Part shown: positions 33,552 through 45,099 of the stretch, piece by piece
Layout of the letters: each line of letters begins with the position of its first letter
Position numbering within the stretch: position 1 is the stretch's first letter
Assembly: GCA_029961685.1 (NCBI GenBank)
Contig: JARWKL010000016.1
Location: 20,404,157-20,468,156, forward strand
DNA length: 64,000 bases
Reading direction: 5' to 3'
Source: Aristolochia californica
Lineage: Eukaryota > Streptophyta > Magnoliopsida > Piperales > Aristolochiaceae
Position numbers and translations under genes: made by a program
Notes under the pieces: generated by a model
What the model saw: the letters and a program-made list of their open reading frames with translations, nothing else
Told to the model about the DNA's origin: nothing
Database searches by the model: none

Positions 33552-35046
33552 CTGCTATCTTCAACATGACCGTGAAAGGCCAGCATCAGATAAATGAATA
33601 TTAGGTTCAGATACTTATGCTTCTTAACAGGCTTCAGGTGTGTTAAAAGTATAAAGAACTTCTGAGAAAATTTCTACCACAAAATACTTGGAAAGAAGAG
33701 AAGCAACCAAAAACAAAGGTGGGCAAAGATAAACAAGCAAAACCAAAAGTTCAGCTCTCATGACAAGAGTCAAGTCATTCAACTAAATTTTTTACGTTTC
33801 AGATTCATCAGGATAAGCTCGATAGATGCAGTAACATGCCCTGAAACTGGAAATAAAATAATCAAAGAAACGAAAAAGCATGATTAGCAGTGAGTGAGAT
33901 CACAACAAAAACAGGGAAACGCAAGTTGTAGCAGGCACAAAATATCATCTGCAAATACAAGTTCCTCTGGCAAACTGTTCAAATCAGAGATTCAGGATCT
34001 AATTACAAAGAGAGAAAAGAAGCAGCTGCGCAAAATGGATACGATCTTCTAAAAAGTATTAAAGAACAAGCTGCCCACGGGCAGACGGGGGAAATGAAAA
34101 GAAAAGCATGGTAGATAAACAGACGAATGCTGTGTTTTACAAAATATAGCTTTCATTCATCAAGGAGCTAATAATAATTTATACTAGCTACAGTAAAAGT
34201 AGAAAGATCTAAACAACTTTCGAGATTTTGCCGATTCTGGCAAGGTCTTTTAGATGATTTAGCTCTTCCATATTCTTTTAGGAGAAATTTTAGAACCAAA
34301 AGAAATAGAAACGAGAAAACGATTCTGAAAAATCACCAAGACTTCGCATCATTCTGAAATTTTAATCAGCTGGGAAGTATGAAATATTCATTTCTTCTTG
34401 AAATAACGACCAGTAGATTTCAAATAACTCAGCCGAGCTAAGCTCTGAAAATCGAGTAGAAACGAACCAGGAAAGAAAGAAAAAAAGGACCCATCGCTGA
34501 ATTAATGTAAAGAACCAACAAAAATAAAAATAAAACAAAGCAAGGAGGTCGAAGCTCTGATCAATCACAAGTCACTACAAAAACGCGAGCACTGCAACTA
34601 GAGCATGGAGATTACTGAAGCCCCAAATTTTCATAGGAACTAACATCACTTCCTACTGGCCTTCAACAAACAAACTACAAAATATACAAAATGCAAAAAA
34701 AACTGCATTCACTGACGAGATTAAACAAAATGTTAGCAGGCAAAGCAAAATTAACCTATAACCCGCTCAAGAAAAATAGACGACTAATCTCCTTTTCTCT
34801 AACACAACTTCCAAAATCACTCCAAATAAAAAATTAAAAATATTAGAAGAGATATCCAGCAGAAATAACTCCAGACGACCACAAAAATCAACAACAACAG
34901 CCAAAACGCAAATTCCTCGTAACTCGAAAGCTTCCTTCCCCTGAATCTTTCCTCCCCAAACAAGATCATTTCATATTAACCACAAAAAAAATCACAAACA
35001 TCGAACCCAAAAAAAAAAAAAAAAAAACTGGGGAACCTAGACTAAC
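33552..35046 (-). other. Probable 5'-leader intron of the reticulon gene
   Basis: An acceptor (GATAGCAG) abuts the reticulon start codon by 3 nt, and a donor (GAACTG|GTTAGT) lies at 35046-35045. This suggests a leader exon at about 35047-35130. The interval is AT-rich with no gene; a poly-A run lies at about 35010-35028. Confidence 0.5.
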
Positions 35047-35325
35047 CAGTTCTTCGAAGTTCCAATCAAGAAAGAATCACAGCTGCTAGTTACGAGAAAG
35101 CAAGAGACTTTTTTTCCTTTTCATTCAACTTTCAACCGCCAATCAAAGGCTGCTCTCTGCAGGATAAAAAACCCGCAGACATCGGGGCGAGCGACGGCAT
35201 TTACTTTCAACTTTGGTTAATCACACTGTTTAATCTCAGTTTAATTTAATGGAAAATGGCAGGCGACGTGACAAAATCCCAGTGATTCTTTGGATTGGAA
35301 TCATCCAACAAACACCCGAATCGTT

Positions 35326-35331
35326 CACGTG
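35326..35331. promoter_or_regulatory. Perfect G-box in the divergent promoter
   Basis: CACGTG within the near-palindrome TTCACGTGTGA. It lies between the reticulon leader (minus) and the DUF3820 gene (plus), about 340 bp upstream of the latter's ATG. bHLH (including PIF) and bZIP factors bind this hexamer; actual use is inference. Confidence 0.45.
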
Positions 35332-35668
35332 TGAGGATAGAAAATTAGAGAGATTGCTTTCACGAAATCCCCTCAAGATTTTGGGTTTCTTTGAAGTTTG
35401 AAGTATAAAAATGAAGCTCAATTTCTTACGATTCAATCAAACATGTCATCAGCTTAATAGCTATTATCGAAAGTGGAAAATTTTGGGTTTTGCTTTTGCT
35501 ATTAGGAGATTTCATAATTCAATATCCATGATGTTATTATGCCACTATGCCTTTATTGCCAGATATAGGGGTCTCATTTTCAGCGAAGGGGAGGGGGGCC
35601 CTCTATAGAGAAACCTTGTTCATATATTTAATCCCATTTCAGCGCCTTTTTCTGCTTCCCTCTTCGCC

Positions 35669-36700
35669 ATGAGTCTGGTTCTGCTCCCATGTTTCTCTTC
35701 CTCTCGATTTCTCTCTCTCTCTTCTTCTCCAGCTGTTTCCCCTTCTTTCAGACTGTTGCGCTCGACCTATCCTAACAGAAGCATCTACGCAGAACTCCCT
35801 GCGAGAGACAGAGTCATTGATTTTGGCAAATATAAAGGCCGAATGCTCGGTACCCTCCCTTCCACATACCTCAAATGGGTCACAAAAAATCTGAGAGCAC
35901 GGGACTACGAGGAGTGGGCAAAGCTCGCGGACGAAGTGCTGCATGACCCATATTACAAAGATAGGTTGGAGTGGGAGCACGCTGAGAGCATACTACAAGG
36001 CAACGATTCGAGGCGTTCGACTTCTGCAAAGCCCGTCGCCGATCTGCTTGAAATCAGCGAGAGGTTTGGGTGGGATAACGATGACAAGATTGGGTGGAAA
36101 GGAGTTGATTTTGCTTTACTTGGGACGTCCAAAGGGGGTCGGATTCCGAGAATTATGACTTCAGAGGGGGAGTTGCGGGCTGCAGACAAGGGGTTGGGAT
36201 TGAGGGAGAAATACGGTAAGGGCATCCAAGAAATGAGTTCAGGAGACGAAGATATTGATTATAGAAGAAACACGCAGATGGGTAGTGTAAGCAGAGGAGT
36301 TGGGATTTCCAACATAGACATGAATATGGGAAGAAACAGACTGAGCAGACTGGATTTCTATGGTAGAAATTCTGCTTTTCGGAAAACTGAAGAAAACAAC
36401 AGAGTGACCACGGAACCTGGGAGTCTTGAGAAGAAAAAGGTTGGATATTTGAAGGATGGCTTCAGGTATTATGATGCAGACGAGGCGGCTTTAGAAGTGG
36501 AAAATGTCAAAGCCAAGAGAGAGGAAAGAAGGGAAAGACAGCGGCTTCAAAGGGAACTGCAAATGAAGAAAGTGAAGAAAGAAATCGGAGTGAAGGAAGA
36601 CGAAGAATATAAAGGAATACAAGGGCGGGCTCTTCCAGGAAGATTGAATCCGTTTCCTGGACGTGAATCCCTTCTGAGAAAGATCCGTAGACCAGATTGA
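35669..36700 (+). CDS. Organellar DUF3820-domain protein
   Basis: Intronless, 343 residues. The N terminus is Ser/Leu/Arg-rich and poor in acidic residues, a likely plastid (or mitochondrial) transit peptide of about 40 residues. Residues about 49-93 match the DUF3820 core (VIDFGKYKGRMLGTLPSTYL then KWVTKNLRARDYEEWAKLAD). The middle is hydrophilic. Residues about 275-310 form a highly charged probable coiled coil (KAKREERRERQRLQREL, KKVKKEIGVKEDEE). The C terminus is basic and carries LPGRLNPFPGRESLLRK. The function is unknown to me. A TATATTTA box at about 35627 is the likely core promoter. The reverse-strand frame overlapping its 5' end is a shadow. Confidence 0.88.
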   Translation: MSLVLLPCFSSSRFLSLSSSPAVSPSFRLLRSTYPNRSIYAELPARDRVIDFGKYKGRMLGTLPSTYLKWVTKNLRARDYEEWAKLADEVLHDPYYKDRLEWEHAESILQGNDSRRSTSAKPVADLLEISERFGWDNDDKIGWKGVDFALLGTSKGGRIPRIMTSEGELRAADKGLGLREKYGKGIQEMSSGDEDIDYRRNTQMGSVSRGVGISNIDMNMGRNRLSRLDFYGRNSAFRKTEENNRVTTEPGSLEKKKVGYLKDGFRYYDADEAALEVENVKAKREERRERQRLQRELQMKKVKKEIGVKEDEEYKGIQGRALPGRLNPFPGRESLLRKIRRPD

Positions 36701-37734
36701 TCAAAAGTTGGATTTAAAAATTAATTCATTCAAATATCTGTCGAACCATACAAATGAAATCAAAAGTAGAATGTTTTGCTAAAGTTGTCTCCTTCTCTTT
36801 CTCATTTTCTGAACTTGAAAAGATTATAGCAGCCATGGCTGGGGGTTGAAGAAAGCGTCTTGGAATAGTTACAGGCGACGACGTTACTGAAGCTTTTTCC
36901 TGTTTTCTATTTTTCTTGCCTTTTGTATTTGGCTGCATACGGTGAACACGAAACTGAACCGAACGAAAAGAGAAAATCTAAATTGGAATCTATGGTTTGA
37001 AGTACTATAACAAAATATTGTGAAAATTAACCCGGATAGGTGAACAAATTTGATTTGAAGTTAGGTTATTTGAATTTGACGGCAGGTTGATCTGGATGAT
37101 CTTATCTTCCCTGCTGCTGCATGGTTTAAGAGTGCTTTTTGTGTCGTCTTGATTGAAGACCCAAACCAACCCATTAAAACCAAACTAGGTTTTTTCCCTA
37201 ATTTTAGTATTTTTTTTACTAGGTCCTCTTCTCTTTCTGGCTTTCCTCCTTATCTTCACTATTTTTAAAATCTTAACCAGTTCACTCTTCCCTCCATAAT
37301 CAGATACTCTCTCTCTTGCACAGTTTTCTTTACTTATACTTTCCGAAGCCATAAGATGCCAATTACCATAATAGAACATTTGGTCACAATTCTTAATAAC
37401 AAGTTTGGATCCAGGTCGATTAGGTTAGCAATAATATGTCAATGGAAAAGAACAATTCTTTAGGTTTACTAATAGCTAGCATACAGTGGATTAGAGCCAC
37501 CATTGCACCATCCCAGAGGGTTGGTGTGTAGACTGAAGTTTTGGTAATCATAAGCAATTCAATAATTCCTCTTAAATCTGAATATTTAACAAAACTACTA
37601 CAGAACTACTTCATGCATGGGGTAATATCTTTTGATTGAAGCATCCACCTAGGAGATCTCAACGGCTAAGTTCAGGACAAAGTAGTTGACAGTCTATTGA
37701 AAAGAGCCTTATGTTCCTGCCAGAAGAAAAAAAC
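36701..37734. other. Convergent intergenic stretch
   Basis: The 3' flank of the DUF3820 gene and the 3' flank of the L14 gene. Only short, featureless frames are present (for example 36726-36938 and 37185-37379, minus). Confidence 0.5.
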
Positions 37735-40446
37735 CTATACTATATGCTCTGCCAAAGACAAAATTTTACCATGCTTCTTCATCCTTAGCTCATGAGGCAC
37801 AGGGCCAAAAATGCGAGATCCAATTGGCTCTCCTTGCTTGTTGACAAGGACTGCAGCATTGTCATCAAACTTGATTTCACTACCATCGCAACGCCCTCGC
37901 TGCATGGCAGCACGCACAACCACTGCATAGACCACATCTCCTTTCTTAACTTTCTCCTTGGCAGATTGATTTTTACCTCCTTTCACCACCCTAAGGGGCT
38001 GAACTTCCTTCACAGATGCGATAATGGTGTCCCCAAGTCTTGCACCCTTCTTTCCCTTGAGAGCTTGTATGCACATTATCCGCTTGGCACCTGAATTATC
38101 GACCACTTTGAGTTTCGTCCTCATTTGTATGAAGCTCCTATACTGTTGGTAATGCAACAAAGCAACAAAAAAGATGCTTTAGATGGAGCTCCTCAGAGGA
38201 AAGGAAATGGGGTCCAGCGACAAGTTTAACACACATAGGATGAATAAAATTGTGAAGAACTACAAAAAGGAAAACTAGGAAACCTGGGATAAGAAATTGC
38301 CACATCCTGTCCCTCCCACCAAATCCCGCGGTGTTCTCAGCAAGCCTGGGGAGTTGTTGCCAAGGGATTCCAATAGCAAATTACCTACTGCAGATAACCA
38401 AAAAAGATGCACAATGTCAAAATTTTCCCACAACTATAGATAATTACAGAGTTTATAAAATAGATACAAAGCACATAATTTAGAAAAACAGAAAAGGCAA
38501 ACATTGTCGTGAAATTTAAAAAACCTTATTGAATAACATGTTCTAATTGTTGCAAAATTCTAATTGATTTAAACACTGAAAAGGAGCATAATTCCCTGAA
38601 GGTTTAAAGAGGCAGCAATCATTAAAATTGAATGCATCTGTTGACCACCCCCTTCAATTATTCAAGATTTCCTCAGCAGGAATAAAGAAAATGGTAAACG
38701 ATATCCCATACATGGCTCCCACTGCACGCAATAAATGAAGACCTGACACTAAAACTAAATCCAATCAAGCCCCTCATTCATCATACTTTCAGCATAAGGG
38801 TACAATTAGCACTTGAATATTTTTATAAATTTTTTAGTAGATGCAGATATGTTTGAGTTACATACTGTATTGGTAGCCACATAAAAGGTGATCACATTCA
38901 AAACACTGAGCTTCTAATTACATGGCCGCCTAGGTGAAATTTCTTCATAAGCATTCATAACCCATGTCATAATTAAGCTTAAATAGATCCCCTCAACCTT
39001 TTAGAATAAAATTGATCTGTTAACAAACAATTATGCTAATGCAACCATTCCAACAAGTTCAAGTAGCATGGTGAATTCTTGTTGCAGTGGAAGATTCAAT
39101 GAGCCCATTCACCATCATTTATTGCATTGTGAATACTCAAGGAGAATATGGTTGGCATTTTTGCCCAAGTTGCGCTTACAGCTCTGCTTTCCAGATACCT
39201 TAAAGGACTTCAATGACCAAGAATTCTTACCTTGCCAATGTTTATTGGAAATTCTGGCTCAAGAGAAACCATAAACATTTCAGACAGAAATGCTGATCAA
39301 GCTATTGAAAGTATCATTAACCATGTGATCAGCTGGGCTTGCTCTCCTCAGTTCAGTGAATTCAGAGGGGGTCAAATTCGAAGTACTTGGAGATTGACTG
39401 CATACCTCTCGGTGTTAAAACAGTTGCCTGTTGGTGCATGCAACAAGTTAAACTTTTATTGGGGTTTATTTGGGGATCCAGGTCTTGCTGGTTTTGGAGG
39501 GGGTTTTCACCAATAAAATGAAGCTGTCAAGCTATCCTATGCTGGGCCCTTAGGTGTCTCTGATTCACAAATCCAGAACTCCAAGCACTACTTACCGGCC
39601 TAAGAATCTAAGGAGCCAGATTTCAGGACCATCTTCATTTTGAGGGACACTGCTGTACTTTGATGAGACTAAAGACCTCACAATGTTGCAATTAATTGGT
39701 CCCATGTAAGTCGGTCACCAAATCATGTAGTAGGCTCATTAGCTAAAGGAGCAAGGCTCCACTCTTTCATTGTTAGGACCCCTCCTTCCTAAGTGTATTT
39801 CTTGGCCTTTTGGCCTTTTAATACCATCACCATTTCAAAACATTTTAAAAAAATTATAGCTCTCCTATCAACACATGTCAACAGCAATCAAAATTGATAA
39901 GATATTGTCTACACAGTTAGGAGCCATAGGACTGCCATTTGGATGTTTTCACATCTTCGGAGCATGGTGCATTACCCATGAACAAGTCATCAGTTATTCC
40001 ATGTTTCAGATATATTTGTTTATATGTTTAGGGATAGCATTGTCCTACAATTGAATAAAACAACTTAACATCTTACATGACTAAGAACTCTATGAATTGG
40101 TAGAAAGACTTGTGATTAATAGAGCCACACTTTTATCTGGCTTTGATAGTAGTTCAAACAGTTTAAAACTGCATTAGTTCAGCACAAGTCTGATTGTGCT
40201 TTGTTTTTCTACTGAAATTCACAAAATTTATTATGTAATTATCCTAGATTGCCTTCATCACTATCATTACAATGATCGATAACATTTCTCATGCTCTGTC
40301 AAAGCATTTTCCTCTTCCAATTGAGGTTTAAAGAAATTGATGTAACAGGATAGTAGCATCCTTAAAAAAGTAAAGATAACGGAGTATGAGTAACTATCTT
40401 GATAACAGATACCAGTTCGCCAAGCAGAAGTTACACGAGTAACCAT
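37735..40446 (-). CDS. Mitochondrial ribosomal protein L14 (uL14m, HUELLENLOS type)
   Basis: Component of the mitochondrial large ribosomal subunit; bacterial-type uL14 encoded in the nucleus. Three coding exons: 40446-40413 (34 nt), 38387-38284 and 38142-37735, giving 181 residues. The first two encode a basic presequence ([22 protein letters not shown]). The third opens [20 protein letters not shown], followed by [38 protein letters not shown] and [20 protein letters not shown], the full uL14 fold. The Arabidopsis HLL protein has the same layout and a similar length. The assignment of the tiny first exon rests on phase (it ends in phase 1, matching exon 2), the ATG and the presequence character; it is less certain than the rest. 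The first intron is about 2 kb and holds a LINE fragment. Confidence 0.88.
39065..39790 (+). mobile_element. Degenerate LINE (non-LTR) 3' fragment
   Basis: This sits inside the first coding intron of L14, on the opposite strand. At 39068-39200 it reads [20 protein letters not shown], the zf-RVT region found after plant LINE reverse transcriptase. At 39675-39770 it reads [20 protein letters not shown] then AKGARLH, the end of the LINE RNase H domain. The intervening frames are shifted. It is a 5'-truncated, decayed insertion; no target duplication was identified. Confidence 0.8.
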
Positions 40447-41613
40447 ATCTGCTGCTTCCAGAGTCAATCCTACAAGGAGGAACAACAAATGAAGGTCAAA
40501 CCCTTATCCCTAGAACTCAAGATGGAAATACATAATACAATGTACTATACCCCATGGTGCAAGCAAAGCTACACTATGACCATGCTTCTGAGTGCAAATA
40601 ATTCATCTCAATTATGTCATCCTATCGAACAACCATGGACTAAGTATTTGATTCAACAATTACTTGGATATTTGTCAATGTGAGAAAATGGATTCCACTC
40701 TCACACGTGTCTGCAGAATCTACTGTATCTACTGTAATCAATGTTCATCAGTGTGACATAAAAGACCAGCCAGTAAGAACGCTAATGACTCAATGTGGGA
40801 AGTAAGCTCTTTCTCCTCCATTGACAGATTAGAGTATATTTCCATGAATATCTTGAAGCCTCAAACTCATTTGGGCATTGTTTGCTCCTCTTCTTACTAT
40901 AAAGTTTACCATGTCCAATTCATGTTTTCTATTTCTTTGCAAAGGTTATTGGGTTTAACAATATGAATCGTGAGCCAATGATGTTTGAAATATGCTGATT
41001 GATTTTAAACTATTTTTTAAGTCACTTATGTTTTTGTTTTTCCCTTCTGTGCACAATGTCCTCCGAAACCGATGTCTAGAAGGTGCTCTTCTCCTACATT
41101 GCTTGACTGAGTTAATTTTATAGCTCACCCTCTCCATATATTCTTAGAATATCATAAAAAAAAAAAATCAAAAGACCCATAATTAAATAAAATATATTAT
41201 ATGGTTCTACTTTAAAAGCATACTATAAACTACATTTACTTACAGACCAAGCTCTAAAAGTTTAAAGCAAACCAATGCAGAAAAAGGAACTGTAACATGA
41301 AATCAGCAGGCAAGCAACAGGCCAAAGAAATATCTAACCACGTCCCACAAGAAACCAACGCAGAAACAAAAATGTCCTAATCGCCAACTTATGCAATTTT
41401 TATGCAAAAAAGCCTCAGCAATTTTATGCAATGAGTATTTATTTAAGCAATTTGACAAACAATTTTGTGGAATAGTTGCAGTTTTGAATAAATATCTATC
41501 ACCAATTTTTAAATATAAAAAATCTAAGCAAAAAAATTCTAAATAACAATCTAAGCAAGTGAGAACATTAGAAAACAAGGTTAAAGGAGAGTACAGAGAC
41601 ATGAGAGACAAAC

Positions 41614-41673
41614 CTGGAACCAAGAGAGCAAGGTGTGAATGGCAATGATAGGCCTATCGTATCTCTTGGTAAC
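41614..41673 (-). other. Probable untranslated leader exon of L14
   Basis: A 60-nt block bounded by an acceptor (GAGCGTAG) and a donor (TTCCAG|GTTTGT). It cannot be joined in frame to the MVTR start exon without a stop, so if used it is untranslated. A further donor-ended segment (CTTTGAG|GTAACT, exon end at 42541) and a possible exon near 42451-42420 suggest a multi-exon leader reaching about 42.65 kb. Confidence 0.4.
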
Positions 41674-41870
41674 CTACGCTCAAACCCAATAAGACCAAAT
41701 CAGCAAATCGGAAAATCTCTAAGCGAAAGAAGAACTGAAAGTAAAAGAAGCAATAGAGTTCTTCAGTCTAATTCTTTAACTCATTCCTCCTTCATAAAAA
41801 CAAATTGAGTGATTAGTAATTTGTGCTAAAACTTGTTCAAGAACATAAATTTTTCATTGATTGCTTAGCG

Positions 41871-42142
41871 AAAAGGATTGAAGCAGGTTACTAAATTTTT
41901 CATTAGGACTCCACTGGATTCACTTTATCTCTACTGAGAGACAAATGATTGGACAGAATAAACAGAAAAATTTGGACAATTGTCCTCAAAGATAGAAACT
42001 GAGGTAAAAAGGATTGAACCAGATTACTAAATTCTTCATTAGGACTCCACTGGATTCACTTTATCTCTACTGAAGGCCAAATGACTGGATATAATAAACA
42101 GAAAAATTTGGACAACTGTCCTTAAAGATAGAAACCGAGGAA
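41871..42142. repeat. 136-bp tandem duplication
   Basis: Two adjacent copies (41871-42006 and 42007-42142) share AGGACTCCACTGGATTCACT and AAACAGAAAAATTTGGACAA, with about a dozen substitutions. It lies within the presumed leader introns of L14. Confidence 0.9.
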
Positions 42143-42659
42143 AAAAGAAATCATTCTATAAGTTTTGATTATACAGGTACTATTTTCATCTCTATGTTTC
42201 TAGGAGAAGAGAAAAACAGAAAAGGGAAACCCGGTTCTGTTGCATTTCACTTAAAAAAAGGAGGGAATAAAAGAAAATACCGGACACACCAAATTGGACA
42301 CAAACCAAAAGTAAGAATCCTATACCTCAAGTTCTCCCTTAAAGCAGACAAGAGATATCTCAATTAGAAAAGCAATGAAAGAATATTAGAAATTTAAAAT
42401 TAAGAATGCGAAGAGGCACTTAGTTACGGGTCGATCTTTGGTATCAACCACCTGAAGACAGACGAATATGGCAGAGCTTCTACTGAAGAGCAAAGAGAAC
42501 CCTCAAATCCGAGTGGAGAGAGAGGGAGAGAAAGAGTTACCTCAAAGTGCTTAATACGAAGGCGACGGTGAGACTGGCAGCCGCAGTGAGGAGCAAGGAG
42601 GAGCTAGGAACTAGGAAGTGGACCTTTAAGACGAAGACCAAAGAAGGAAAAAGGCTTTT

Positions 42660-43560
42660 TTTAGTAGATGGAAATGTTATGCCCGATAAATTGCCCTAAA
42701 AGAAAATAAGTTATTTTATATATTATTTATTTACATATTTAATGAATGAATAAGAAAGAATAATAAAAATAATTATAAAATTATAAAATCCCAAATTTTA
42801 AAAAATACATAATCATATACATTAAATTTTAAAAATAATTTTATAATAATATATAGTAAAATTATTTTAAAAAATATTATAAATTCCTTAAAACACATAA
42901 GCATGTTTTATCTCAAATATACAGTAACTCAAATAAAAATTTATTGAATTAATTTTAAATATAATCAGGTCATCATTAAGTAAATCTTCCAGATTCCATT
43001 TAATAAATTATAAATGGATAATTAAATAAAATTACCTAAATACTTAATCGAGTAAGTTCTTTATTCTATTTTAATTTAATAAATGATAAACAAAAATAGG
43101 GGTAAAAAAATAAAATGACACCACTAGACTTTCTCCACTATAAATTTTTCAAGTACATATATTAGTAAATGATTAAAAATAGGGTTTTCTCAATTAAAAA
43201 CTAAAATAATATTTATTTAAATATAAAAATATGCATAACTTTTTTTTTATCAAAATGGCATATTCACCATCAACTAGACAAGTCAATGTGACATGCAAAC
43301 ATTTTTTTCCCATGAAAAAAAATAAAAATGTTAGCTTTGAAAGCATCATGTTCTTATTTTGTCATAATTCTAAATATGATGGTGTGGATATAGTTTTCTT
43401 AATATATCATATTTGAACTAACAAAAAATTTCTTTAAATTCAATATTTTTAAAATAATTTAAGTAAATTGTTATTGAATTTGAAAAAAGTCAACCTTAAC
43501 TGCATAATTATGTAAAAAGTATTATTAAAACATTAGAAAATATGGGTGACCCTTTTTCTC
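42660..43560. other. Very AT-rich gene-free stretch
   Basis: Almost only A and T words, with no frame of interest. The short plus-strand frame at 43231-43416 resembles nothing I know. It may be an old insertion or scaffold-type DNA. Confidence 0.5.
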
Positions 43561-43619
43561 TAACCAATACAAGGAAGACGAAGAAGGACATTCTCATTTT
43601 CATCACAAATGAGAAAGGG

Positions 43620-45063
43620 TTAATCAACAAATGGGACTTCAGCATCATCATCAAGTCATTGTATGTGGGTTAATCAACAAATGGGATTTCAACAGGCATG
43701 ACGAATTGATCGTCTGAGCGTTGATGATCAGTAAGTGGTATTGTTGTGGGCATCATCATCAAGTAATCATATGTAGGTTGATCAGCAAATGGGACTATTG
43801 CAGGCATGATAAATTGATCATCGAATGGCTGATGATTAGTAAGTGGTAATGTTGTGGGCATCATTGTCTAAGGGCTAATCAACAAGTGGTAATGTTGCTA
43901 GCATCATCATCAAGTTATTATATGAGGAGCAGTCAGTAAGAGGAATTGATGCGGGCATCAACAATAAGTGATCATATGAGGGGAGCTAATCAAACTTTGT
44001 AACAACAGAAGCAACAAATGGTTCAACCTGCAAGCAGTATGAGATCGCCGCAAACCCTGTCAACCAATCAACAAAGAAGTCTATCGTGGAAGTCTTAGTC
44101 AACAGCGAAGAACTCATCAGATGATTTGCATCAATAGAAGAAAAAGCATCATCTTGAGATGGTCTCATGTCAAGTACTCTAATGCCTAAATCATATGAGG
44201 GGGGCTAATCAAACTTTGTAACAACATAAGCAACAAATGGTTCAACCTGCAAGCAGTATGAGATCGCCACAAACCCTGTCAACCAATCAACAAAGAAGTT
44301 TATCGTGGAAGTCTTGGTCAACAGCGAAGAACTCATCAGAGGATTTGCATCAATAGAAGAAAAAACATCATCTTGAGATGGTCTCATGTCGAGTACTCTA
44401 ATGCCCAAATCACTTGTACTGGTATATTTTTTTTTTCCATGGCAATGGATTCTATGAAATACGTAAAAATTAAATTGTGCCCACTACCAGTTACAAGAAG
44501 ATGATCAGTACATACGTATGTCATATATACGTACAAGCTCCAAGAATTAAAGAGAATTAAAGTTAGGGAGAGATATAAACTAGAAGTGAACAAGAAACAA
44601 ACATGAATTAATGCATGATCTAACTAAGCCTACTTCGCTAAGCCCGTAGTCATGCATGATCCAGTTCATTTTGGTGGCACAACGGTAGTCAGAGTTTGCT
44701 TGTAGCAGGTGGAAGACGAGTGATCTCTTGTGGCTCACCAATTGACCCTAGGACATAATATTTTGGAAGCCATCGGTGACCTTCCAGAAACAATTTGCTG
44801 CCCTTCGATTTGGTCAGCTTCCTTTGGAATATTTGTTCTCCCTTGGAGTGAAGAAGTACCACTCCTCAATCGTCATCGTGTAAGTTTCTATCAAATATAA
44901 GAAAGAAATAAGGTCAAAAAGGAAAGAGAGACATTCAACGATGAACAAGAAATGAATGGGTAGCAGTCTGGTGAAGACAAAATTAAGTCAAGTTAGAAAG
45001 ATATGATGAAGATGAAAGTCAATTGAGACGACAAAAAATGAATGTCTTTGTAAAAGAAAAATA
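43620..45063 (-). pseudogene. NAC pseudogene, copy B (5'-truncated tandem copy)
   Basis: It begins at the position equivalent to the first exon/intron boundary of copy A, so the first NAC subdomain is missing. The exon at about 44880-44630 reads EEWYFFTPRENKYSKGS, then a TGA, then PNRRAANCFWKVTDGFQNIM, then TAG. Further on is TKMNWIMHDYGLSE (NAC subdomain D). The C-terminal part holds the module SQDDVFSSIDANPLMSSSLL twice (44387-44205 and 44168-43986, 219 bp apart) and short repeats of the MMPTTIPL / DDQFVMP / PFADQPTYD type. The offset from copy A is about 1184 bp. Confidence 0.82.
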
Positions 45064-45099
45064 AAAAAGTTTCATCAATATGTGGTATTATTGGGGGCA

